A stretch of 43,833 bases of DNA from Candidatus Omnitrophota bacterium (GTDB lineage: Bacteria > Omnitrophota > Omnitrophia > Omnitrophales > Aquincolibacteriaceae): assembly GCA_016930235.1 (NCBI GenBank), contig JAFGHI010000030.1, forward strand, positions 1-43,833, in the 5' to 3' direction. Position 1 is the first letter of the stretch. Every line of letters begins with the position of its first letter. Positions 1 to 8,900 of the stretch are shown piece by piece. Position numbers and translations under genes: made by a program. The notes beneath the pieces were generated by a model, which made no database searches, was not told the DNA's origin, and was given only the letters and a program-made list of their open reading frames with translations.

Positions 1-76
1 CGCCCACCGCGTAGGTGGCCTTTTCGACCAAACCGAACGTTAGGAATGATTGAAAAGGCCACCTACGCGGTGGGCG
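1..76. repeat. Long palindromic intergenic element (copy 1, left edge cut by window)
   Basis: Perfect 25-bp inverted arms: 1-25 cgcccaccgcgtaggtggccttttc and 52-76 gaaaaggccacctacgcggtgggcg. The loop contains aacgttagg. Confidence 0.9.
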
Positions 77-134
77 CTAGCGGTGGGCGCCGGAGGCGCG
101 CGTTTGGAAGTAACTGTGGTACAATACGTGACTT

Positions 135-2717
135 ATGGACTGGAAAGAAATCGCAAAAAATGCCGGCTGTGTTGTTTCTTTGCTATTCCTCGTCCGGTTA
201 AGTTTATGGAATTTCCGTTCCTCGCGCACGGAAGATAACCGTCAGCCCTTTCTTGGATTATCGATCATGATCTTCGCCCTTGCTCTTTTGATTCCCTTCA
301 CTTGGATGTCGGATGATCTTGTTCTGCGGCCCGCCTTTCTGGTCCCATGGAATATCCTGATTTGGCCGAGTGTCCTGATGGGGATCATTCTTTCGACCTT
401 GAGTCTCATGGAATTTTCGGAAATGAAAAGACCTTCGAAGAAAGGAAAGCGTCTGGCATGGTTAACGCTGGGACTTTCCGTGGCCTTTTTTGTCGGTGCC
501 GGCGCTGCCGTTTTTTCCCGGTTCGGTGTCATTCAGGACGGCAAGATACAGTTCAATTTCGATTTACCCAAGCAAGTCGAAATCAATCTCGAAGAACAGA
601 TGCAGGCGGGTCTCCTCTGGGACCTGGACCTCAATAAGAAACAATTTTATTCCCCCAAATTTCATTACACGGTGGATTATGCGGGGACCCAATGGCAGCC
701 GTGGCCCAGCCTTTTGAAGGAATATCCCTACGCAGAATTCACCATGAAGCGCGGGGACGATTCTTTTTTTATCGTCATTCCTGTTTTCTTTGACGCCACC
801 GAGCCGCGTCAGGATGTCTTCATGGTTTCGATGATGAAGGAGGTGGGGATTGATTTGAATGCGGATAACGTCGGCAAGTGGGAGCGCCAGCAGCAGAATG
901 GCTATGAAGGATTTGTTTTCGATTTTGAAAAGGAGGCCGAAGAAGCCGAGTTTCGTTACCGTCTAAAACTTTTAAGCGCAGAAAATTATGGTTATTTGAT
1001 CCTTACCGGAACGCAATTAAAAGGAGAAGAAAAAGAGAAAGTGCTTGATCGCATTCAACAGAATATTGCCATGGATCCCGCACCGAAGGATTTTCCGGAT
1101 CCGGAGAAATTTACCGCGCAGGAAAAGACCCGGCACGAACAGTTTTTCTACGGAGCCGGTCAGGAACACGGCCGCCTGGAAGAATATGACAAAGCGATCG
1201 AATATTACGAAAAGGCGCTGGAATATGATTCCCGGGACCCCGATGTCATCCACGACATCGTTTTTGTGAACGTGGACAGGGGGAATCTTGAAGCGGCGAG
1301 AGATCTTCTCATGACTTTCCAGGAGAGTCTGCCCAATTTTGATGAATTGATGGAAGCTTTTCAGGCCTACATCGAAAATTCTGAGGGCGAGGAAGAATTC
1401 GAGGATGTGCTGGCCGAGAATCTTGAAGGACTCGAGAAAACGAAGGATCAGGAAGAAGCGACGGATGAAAAGGATCAGGGTCAGGATAAGGAAGAGGAAG
1501 CTTCAGAAGATGCCCTAGAAGATGATGAGTCAGGTTCACCTCAACAGAAAACCTCGAAGGACAAAGAAGGGCGCGATATACAAGAAGATGACGGCGGTTC
1601 ACGGGGACCGGAATCTAAAGCAAAACAGCATGGGACGGCCAGGTCGGGCAAGAAGGGGCAGGCCGCTCAGGACAAAGTGCCGTTGCCGCTCGATGAGATT
1701 ATTCTGCCCCCTGATTTCACTATCAAGGTCTTTGCGGAACGTGTTTCCGGGGCTTGGCAGATGGCGATGGGTTCTCAGGGGACCTTGTTTATCGGTTCAC
1801 GGAGTGCGGGAGTCGTTTATGCGGCGGTCGACCGCGACCGGGATCATGTTGCCGAAAAAGTTTATGCGGTGGCAGGGAACCTAAAATCGCCGTCCGGGGT
1901 GGCTTTCAAGGACGGTGCCCTTTTTGTCGCATCGAAAGGAAAAATTACACGATATGATCAAATTGAATCGAAATTGAAGAACCCTCCGGAAGGGAAAGTG
2001 ATTCGGGATGATTTGCCGAAGGGTGAATTTAAAGGGATCAAGGCTATACGTTTCGGTCCGGATGAGAGGATTTATTTGTCGGTCGAAATGCCCTGCAACT
2101 TTTGTGTCCCGGAGGACCCGCGTTTGGGGACCGTCCTGAGGATGAGCGAGGATGGCTCTGAGGAAATGATTCTGGCTCGCGGGGTTCGAAGCGTGGGCGG
2201 TCTTGCGTGGCATCCCAGGACGCAAAAATTATGGTTTACGGACCGGGGACGTGATTTACTCGACCGGGATATTCCCAGGGATGAAGTCAATCTTGCTTCT
2301 TGGGAAGGACAGCATTTCGGTTTTCCTTATTGCTTCGGAAATAATGTTGTGGATCCGGCCTTTGCGGCGAAAGAAACGTGTGATGACTATACGATTCCTC
2401 AAAGGGAATTGGTGGCCCACGGGGGAGCCGCCGGGCTGACTTTTTATACGGGATCCATGTTTCCCATGAAATATCGGGACCAAATTTTCATTGCCGAAAG
2501 CGGTATCCAGGACCGGAGTGAACAGCAGGGGTATCGAGTCTCTCTGGTACGGTTTCAGAAAGGGGATGTTCCGGCGTATGAAGTTTTTGCCTCAGGCTGG
2601 CGACGCCAAGGCGTTGCCTGGGGACAACCCGGGGATGTCCTTGTGGACACCGACGGGGCGTTACTCGTCTCGGACATGCTGGCCGGTGTGGTTTACCGGA
2701 TCGTTTACGAGGGATAA
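135..2717 (+). CDS. Membrane-anchored TPR protein fused to a PQQ/glucose-sorbosone dehydrogenase-like beta-propeller
   Basis: 860-aa ORF. Hydrophobic N-terminus, TPR-like 'GRLEEYDKAIEYYEKALEYDSRDPDV', acidic low-complexity linker, then 'LPPDFTIKVFAERVSGAWQMAMG...GGLAWHPRTQKLWFTDRGRD...FGFPYCFGN' typical of L-sorbosone/glucose dehydrogenase propellers. Confidence 0.75.
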   Translation: MDWKEIAKNAGCVVSLLFLVRLSLWNFRSSRTEDNRQPFLGLSIMIFALALLIPFTWMSDDLVLRPAFLVPWNILIWPSVLMGIILSTLSLMEFSEMKRPSKKGKRLAWLTLGLSVAFFVGAGAAVFSRFGVIQDGKIQFNFDLPKQVEINLEEQMQAGLLWDLDLNKKQFYSPKFHYTVDYAGTQWQPWPSLLKEYPYAEFTMKRGDDSFFIVIPVFFDATEPRQDVFMVSMMKEVGIDLNADNVGKWERQQQNGYEGFVFDFEKEAEEAEFRYRLKLLSAENYGYLILTGTQLKGEEKEKVLDRIQQNIAMDPAPKDFPDPEKFTAQEKTRHEQFFYGAGQEHGRLEEYDKAIEYYEKALEYDSRDPDVIHDIVFVNVDRGNLEAARDLLMTFQESLPNFDELMEAFQAYIENSEGEEEFEDVLAENLEGLEKTKDQEEATDEKDQGQDKEEEASEDALEDDESGSPQQKTSKDKEGRDIQEDDGGSRGPESKAKQHGTARSGKKGQAAQDKVPLPLDEIILPPDFTIKVFAERVSGAWQMAMGSQGTLFIGSRSAGVVYAAVDRDRDHVAEKVYAVAGNLKSPSGVAFKDGALFVASKGKITRYDQIESKLKNPPEGKVIRDDLPKGEFKGIKAIRFGPDERIYLSVEMPCNFCVPEDPRLGTVLRMSEDGSEEMILARGVRSVGGLAWHPRTQKLWFTDRGRDLLDRDIPRDEVNLASWEGQHFGFPYCFGNNVVDPAFAAKETCDDYTIPQRELVAHGGAAGLTFYTGSMFPMKYRDQIFIAESGIQDRSEQQGYRVSLVRFQKGDVPAYEVFASGWRRQGVAWGQPGDVLVDTDGALLVSDMLAGVVYRIVYEG

Positions 2718-2778
2718 ATTATTGCTTGTTGAAAGTCCCGAAGAGGCTTTAGAATAAGACTTCTTTAAAGGAATTCGT

Positions 2779-3219
2779 ATGCGGGGAGATCCCAAAAGAA
2801 AAACAAAGCCGCTTTTCGTTGTCGAGGATGATCCTGATCAGCAGGAACTCTTAAAGCTGATGTTGGACCGGGTTTGCCTTCCGTCCCAGGTTGTTTGTTT
2901 CTCGACGGGTGAGAAGTTAATGGAGCATATGAATAAGCTTGTTTCCAAACAGGGCCTCTCCGATGAAGAGATCCCGACATTAATTACGCTTGATCTCAGA
3001 CTCCCGGGCGTCGACGGTCTTGAAGTCCTTCAGGTGATACGTTCGCACGATAAATTTAGCAAGGTGCCGGTCCTTGTTTTAACGGCATCCCAGCTTGCCG
3101 ATGACGTTAAGGCGAGTTACCGGTTGGGCGGAACCGTTTTCTTGAGGAAGCCCTTTGAGGAAGAAGAATTAAAGAATATCCTGCAACAGCTTCGAATCAT
3201 GGGCCTCCTGAAGGGATAG
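2779..3219 (+). CDS. Stand-alone CheY-like response-regulator receiver
   Basis: 146 aa: 'FVVEDDPDQQELLKLML', phospho-acceptor 'LITLDLRLPGVDGLEVLQ', 'VLVLTAS', 'FLRKPF'. Confidence 0.9.
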   Translation: MRGDPKRKTKPLFVVEDDPDQQELLKLMLDRVCLPSQVVCFSTGEKLMEHMNKLVSKQGLSDEEIPTLITLDLRLPGVDGLEVLQVIRSHDKFSKVPVLVLTASQLADDVKASYRLGGTVFLRKPFEEEELKNILQQLRIMGLLKG

Positions 3220-3305
3220 CAGCGTTTATCAAGCTGTTTACTTGAGAGCCATTATCCCGATAACTCCCTTGGAATCCCGGACATTTCCCGGTATACTACG
3301 CGCCT

Positions 3306-4703
3306 ATGCCTAAGACCTTATTCGAAAAAATATGGGACAAACACGTCGTAACGACGCTTGCGGACGGGACTTCTGTTATTTATATCGACAGGCATCTGAT
3401 TCATGAGGTGACGAGTCCTCAGGCGTTTGAAGGTCTCCGCCTGGCCGGCCGAAAGGTCCGAAAACCGGAGCTTACCTTTGCGACGATGGACCATAATGTC
3501 CCGACCGATAACCGCCATATTATTGCGGATGCCATCTCACGTGCCCAGGTCGAGACTTTGACTCAAAATTGCCGGGAATTCGGGATCGAACTTTATGATT
3601 TAAAGAGCGACCGGAACGGGATCGTTCATATTATTGGGCCGGAGTTGGGGATCACCTTGCCGGGTCTGACCATGGTTTGCGGAGATTCCCACACAGCAAC
3701 TCACGGCGCTTTTGGGACCTTTGCGATGGGGATCGGGACTTCGGAAGTGGAACATGTCTTGGCGACGCAATGTCTCCTCATGAAAAAACCGAAGACTTTC
3801 AAAGTTGAATTCATCGGACGTCCGATGAATTGTGTGACAGCGAAGGATCTCATCCTGAAGTTGATCGGAGAAATCGGAACGGCCGGCGGAACCGGCTATG
3901 TCTTGGAATATGCCGGGGAGGCGATTCGCTCGCTTTCGATGGAAGGGCGGATGACGATCTGCAATATGAGTATTGAAGCAGGAGCACGAGCAGGTTTGAT
4001 GGCACCCGATGAAATAACTTTTCAATACATTCAAGCTGGAGATCGCCCCTTTGCGCCTAAAGGCGGGGATTTAGAGAAGGCCATATCTTATTGGAAGACG
4101 TTGCCATCCGATCCTGATGCGAAATTTGATCGTGAGATCACAATCGATGCCTCCCAGGTTGTTCCACAGGTGACCTGGGGGACAAGTCCCGGAATGGTGA
4201 CGGGTGTGGATGGAGTGGTTCCGTCACCGGAGGAAGTCAAGGGCTACAGCGCGAAGGATGTCGAAGCGGCCCTTCATTATATGGGCTTGAAACCGGGGAT
4301 GAAGATTACGGATATTAAGATTGATACCGTTTTTATCGGAAGCTGCACGAATGGGCGGATTGAAGATTTGAGGGCTGCGGCAAAGTTCTTAAAGGGCCGC
4401 AAAGTGGCTAAGGGCGTACGCGTCCTTGTCGTGCCGGGTTCACAATCGGTGAAAAAGGCAGCTGAGGGTGAAGGTTTGGATAAGATTTATAAAGAAGCGG
4501 GGGCCGAATGGCGGGAATCAGGGTGCAGTATGTGTCTGGCCATGAATCCGGATCAATTGAAGCCGGAAGAAAGATGTGCATCGACCTCGAATCGGAATTT
4601 TGAAGGACGCCAGGGGAAGGGCGGACGGACTCATTTGGTGAGTCCCGAGATGGCGGGAGCAGCGGCAGTTGCAGGCCATTTCGTCGATATCCGTAAAACT
4701 TAA
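3306..4703 (+). CDS. leuC: 3-isopropylmalate dehydratase large subunit
   Basis: 465 aa: aconitase-family motifs '[32 protein letters not shown]', '[17 protein letters not shown]', '[12 protein letters not shown]', '[31 protein letters not shown]'. Confidence 0.97.
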   Translation: MPKTLFEKIWDKHVVTTLADGTSVIYIDRHLIHEVTSPQAFEGLRLAGRKVRKPELTFATMDHNVPTDNRHIIADAISRAQVETLTQNCREFGIELYDLKSDRNGIVHIIGPELGITLPGLTMVCGDSHTATHGAFGTFAMGIGTSEVEHVLATQCLLMKKPKTFKVEFIGRPMNCVTAKDLILKLIGEIGTAGGTGYVLEYAGEAIRSLSMEGRMTICNMSIEAGARAGLMAPDEITFQYIQAGDRPFAPKGGDLEKAISYWKTLPSDPDAKFDREITIDASQVVPQVTWGTSPGMVTGVDGVVPSPEEVKGYSAKDVEAALHYMGLKPGMKITDIKIDTVFIGSCTNGRIEDLRAAAKFLKGRKVAKGVRVLVVPGSQSVKKAAEGEGLDKIYKEAGAEWRESGCSMCLAMNPDQLKPEERCASTSNRNFEGRQGKGGRTHLVSPEMAGAAAVAGHFVDIRKT

Positions 4704-4837
4704 CCGCTCGCCCCGTAGAACGGGGCTCGCCCACCGCGGCGGTGTCCTTTTCCTCATGAGAAAAAAGGACACCGCCGCGGTGGGCGAAGCCTCGCCGGAG
4801 TCCGCAGGACGGAGGCGGGCGAAGCGGTCAAAGGAGT
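4704..4837. repeat. Compound palindromic element between leuC and leuD
   Basis: Perfect 24-bp arms 4728-4751 / 4763-4786 (cgcccaccgcggcggtgtcctttt / aaaaggacaccgccgcggtgggcg). Flanked by ccccgtagaacgggg and gcctcgccggagtccgcaggacggaggc hairpins. Outer arms are accgctcgcc and ggcgggcgaagcggt. Confidence 0.85.
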
Positions 4838-4842
4838 TTGAA

Positions 4843-5481
4843 ATGGAAGTTTTTAAAACACATCGGGGGATTGTGGCAACACTCGACAGGGCCAATGTCG
4901 ATACGGATGCGATTATCCCTAAACAGTTTTTAAAGTCCATCAAGCGCACAGGATTCGGAGAGCATCTTTTCAGTGATTGGCGGTACCTCGAAGACGGCAA
5001 CCCCAATCCCGAATTTTCACTCAACCGCAAAGAATTCAAAGGCGCTTCGATTTTAGTCGTAAGAAATAATTTCGGATGCGGCTCAAGCCGCGAACATGCG
5101 GTTTGGGCGGTGCGTCAGTACGGATTCCGCGTTGTTGTTGCCCCCTGGAAGATGGAGGGCAAGACCCAAGTCCCGGCCTTTGCGGATATCTTTAAGAATA
5201 ATTGCGTCAAGAATTCTGTTTTAACGATTGAACTGGCCGAAGAAGAAGTCGAGATCATCTTTCAGCTCGTTTCAAAAAATCCCGGTGTCCAAGCGACCGT
5301 GAATTTGGAAAAGGAAAGGTTCTATCTGCATTATAACAAGGAAATGACCTTTGCCTTTGACGTGGACCCGTCTGTGAAGAGCCGTCTTCTCAGCGGATTG
5401 GATGATATTGGACTCACCCTGCAGAAAGAAAAAGAGATTTCGGATTTCGAAACCCGACACGACCCGCAAATCCAAAGATAA
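4843..5481 (+). CDS. leuD: 3-isopropylmalate dehydratase small subunit
   Basis: 'MEVFKTHRGIVATLDRANVDTDAIIPKQFLKSIKRTGFGEHLFSDWRY...NFGCGSSREHAVWAVRQYGFRVVVAP'. Start reassigned from the track's 4669 to ATG 4843, which follows aaaggag. Confidence 0.96.
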   Translation: MEVFKTHRGIVATLDRANVDTDAIIPKQFLKSIKRTGFGEHLFSDWRYLEDGNPNPEFSLNRKEFKGASILVVRNNFGCGSSREHAVWAVRQYGFRVVVAPWKMEGKTQVPAFADIFKNNCVKNSVLTIELAEEEVEIIFQLVSKNPGVQATVNLEKERFYLHYNKEMTFAFDVDPSVKSRLLSGLDDIGLTLQKEKEISDFETRHDPQIQR

Positions 5482-5512
5482 ACAGGAAAAAATATTTTCC
5501 CTTGTTGATTAA

Positions 5513-5605
5513 CGTCATCCTGAGCGGAGAAAGAGATCCGAAATCTCCGCGAAGGATCCACGAACAGAGATTCGTCGGTCGTAAAAACCCCCCGTCAGGA
5601 TGACG
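5513..5605. repeat. Nested inverted-repeat element (cgtcatcctga...tcaggatgacg)
   Basis: 11-bp terminal arms 5513-5523 / 5595-5605. Internal stems gcggaga...tctccgc (5524-5530 / 5544-5550) and cgaa cagaga ttcg. Confidence 0.75.
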
Positions 5606-5775
5606 CATTGACAGGTCAAATTTCAGTTTTCGGGATTCAACAAAAATCATCTTCTAACATCTTATAACAGTCCTTAGCAACGACTGATCAGAACAAGTTT
5701 AATTCCGCATCGAAAATCAAAGATCGGCAAATCAGAAGAATCGCATTTTTACTTTCTAAAACCCTTGATAAGTCC

Positions 5776-5803
5776 TTGAAATACCATCCGGTTATGTTAT
5801 CTT
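5776..5803 (+). promoter_or_regulatory. Putative sigma70-like promoter of the giant ORF
   Basis: TTGAAA (5776-5781), 16-nt spacer, TATCTT (5798-5803), 45 nt upstream of ATG 5848. Confidence 0.4.
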
Positions 5804-5847
5804 TTACAAGTATTTCATCCACCTAAATCCAAATCGGGAAAGCGATT

Positions 5848-5955
5848 ATGCAAAAAGGCTTTAAAAAAGCGAAAGGCATATTTTCGTCGGTTACATGTCT
5901 ACTTTTTTTAATTACGAATCTATGCAACCCTTTACCCCCGAAGACAGCCTACGCT
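5848..5955 (+). other. Predicted N-terminal signal peptide of the giant ORF
   Basis: Basic start (KKAKG), hydrophobic core (SVTCLLFLITNLC), then AYA|ND as a plausible signal-peptidase site. Confidence 0.7.
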
Positions 5956-8900
5956 AACGACCAAGAAGCCTCATTCCTCACAGAACAACATCTGGGCGGT
6001 TTTGAGATACCGGCAGAGTGGGGCCGCGTGACAGAAATCATGAAGTCCGCCGAGACGGACTCTCTTATCCTTCATATCCAAACCTCTCACCGCCATTATG
6101 AAGCCCAAAAAAATATCCAGGCCATCCTTAAATATCTTTCTGAAAGATATGGGGTCCATCAACTCTTTTTGGAAGGAGGCTGGGACAAACTCGAGCCCGA
6201 GCTTCTGAGATTGACTCCTGAAGACGAAGAAACAAATCTCCGCATTACCGATGCCCTTTTGAAGGCGGGCGAAATTACCGGGGCCGAGGCCTTCCTGATC
6301 GATAACGAATCACCCGCTGATGGCTGGGGCATCGAAGATTATGAAGCCTATGCTGCCAATGGCGCTGTCTTTAAGGAAATCATACGGCAAGAACCGTTGA
6401 TTGAAAAAGGTCTCACGCAGGTTAAAGCGGCTTGGGAAAAAGAGGCCGCAAAATATTTTTCTAAACAGCTCCGGGATTTTATCCGCAGGGAAGAAGCCTT
6501 CCTGGCCAACCAAATCTCCATGAGTGATTGGTTGGATCACTTAACGCAGGAAGCCAGAACCTGTCTCCACCTGGATTTGGAAAATGTCTGGCATCAAGCA
6601 ACGTGGCCGATACTCGTACGTTACGCAAGACTTAAGAAAGTCGGAGAGTTATTCAACGAAGAAAAGATCCGGGAAGAATCGGAAGATTTTATTATAGCAT
6701 TACGGCGTCTTCAGATATCCGAGGAGATTGTCAAATCCATTCAAGAGACCTTAGGATCGGAACTGAATCAAGGAAATAGAGCTCAAGCCCGCGGAATCTT
6801 GAGATCCCGAACCCAAGACGGGGAAGAGATACCCGCTTCAGCGACACGTTTCCTCTTTGAACGGTTGTTTGATGTCCTGCCCGAAGACTTCTCAATGGAA
6901 TTATTCCCCAATCTCAAACTTTTCATTCAGCAGCTTGTCCTCATAAGCGAGCTTGAAGGCGAAAAACTGGAAGAGGAAACGCTGCGGCTCACATCCTGGA
7001 TCACCGAAGCGCTGGCTGACGGGGAAAGGGACAAGGAGCTCGTCCGGATGCTCGAGGCCATCAGGCATTTTGAGAAACTCTTTTCGCTTGAACTCACCCG
7101 CAAGGAATATCTCAACGCTTTTACGAGCCGCGGAGAGGATCCATTCAATCGTTTGTGGGAAGAAATTTTCAGCGGTCAGAAATTGAAGGCGAAAGACAAA
7201 GCATTGAAGGAAGGACTTCAAGCGCTTTACGCCAAGGCCGTCCAGTTTTATGAAGGGGCCGTCCGCCGCGAAAAATGGATGGCCGAAAATACGCTCTCTC
7301 ATCTCCGGCAGCTGGAGAATCGAAAAGCGGTTCTCATTACCGGCGGTTTTCACGCGGAGGGCCTTAAAGATGCGATCCTGAATCAAGGGGTTTCCTACGT
7401 CCAGATCACACCGCGCGTGACCGACATTCCCCAAAACACGCGGGAACTTTACCTTCAAATGGTTTTGGGCGAGTACCTGCCTTCTAATTCCAAATACGAG
7501 GCTGCCTTGAGATTACAAATGCAGGATTGGCCTGGGATGGAAAGCGATAGCTGGCCGGGCCCTTCTCAACAGAATGTCGCCCGGCATATGCTGGATATTG
7601 CAGGCCTTCAATTGAATGGCGATGCAGAGCTTGACCGGCAGTTAAAGACATCGCGTCTCGCTCAGCTGGCCGGATTACGCTCTGAACGGCGAACCGTTCG
7701 GTCTGAAGATTTGAATCCCCCGAATCGCTGGCAGGGTCATCGGTGGGATGATTGGGATGCAGATCACCTTGTCCAAACGGTCCAATCGGACACCGCCGGG
7801 AATTATGAAATTACGATTGATGAAGCCGAAGAAATTTTGCGACTTGTCCGGCAAATTCAAGGTCCTGAGCAGCCAAATCCACGCCTTGTAGTTGAAGCCT
7901 GGAAAAGCGGGCATGCCCTTACGATCGAAGAGGCAGTCGAGATGAGTCATTTCTCCAATCGGATGAATGGTACGGGTACCGTTGATTTGGATAAATGGCG
8001 GGATCAGATTGTCCAAAGAAGTAAAGACAAGAAGGGTAAAGTTAAACCGCTCAGCAGGGAAGAAGCTTTCCAAATCTTGAAGCAGATCGCGGAAATTCGT
8101 CTGATGAATGCCGATACGCGGCTTCTACCGATGCCGCTTCTGATCGATGCCTTTTTTGCTTTCGGTTCAGTGAAAAAGTTGAGGGAGATGCTCTTTGACG
8201 TGGCCTTTGACTACGTTCCGGAACCAACAGGGAAAACAGCTTCGCGCCGGGGCAGCAACCAAAAAGCTGCCGTGCAAATGAATTTGAGTGGTCTTATAGA
8301 AGCGGCCAAAGGGGAGAATCCGAAGGTGATAGATTGGGATTGGGGTTTTAAGGCCCTTGATCGGTATTATGAGCAGCATCGAATTCATGTGAGCGCGGCA
8401 AGACAGCGGAAAACAAAGTCTGAGCTGCGCTTGTCTCCAACCGAGACAAGCACTGCTCGGGACTCGATGCAACCGCCGAGTGGAACATCAAGTTCCACCG
8501 GCGTAGTACCTGCACACGAAGTACAGGTGGGGCCATCTCGCTCCGAGCCGCACCAATTTCCGACCGAAATTGGTACTGCTCAGTCCTTTGGGCCGACCGC
8601 CCAAAGGGCCGAGCTGCGGGAAGTAAGTTCCGCTTGGCTCCTGGCTGCCGCCTCGGTTTTCGTCATTGGTTTGGATATCTCCTGGCGGATACAGTTAAGG
8701 CGGAGGGTGACTCAAATTTGGGAAGGGCATGTTAAGCGGGAGCTTTCCGATCCGGATTATTTTAAAGGGCCGGGAGCCAATGAGATGTTTTTTGTCAACG
8801 AATCGCGTAAGTGGACGCGTAGACTCGTAAAGGCCATTTATTCCACGACACATGATTGGAAAGCATCTCTCGTTTCATTGGATGAATTGTTGTCGAGAAT

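Noticed and set aside
50-238. 62-aa ORF over the first palindrome
   Set aside because: It starts inside an inverted repeat and overlaps the better-supported 860-aa ORF; no recognisable protein.
4669-4842. 58-aa N-terminal extension of LeuD in the ORF track
   Set aside because: It is a translation of the leuC 3' end and the palindromic element. LeuD homology starts at ATG 4843 with a good RBS.
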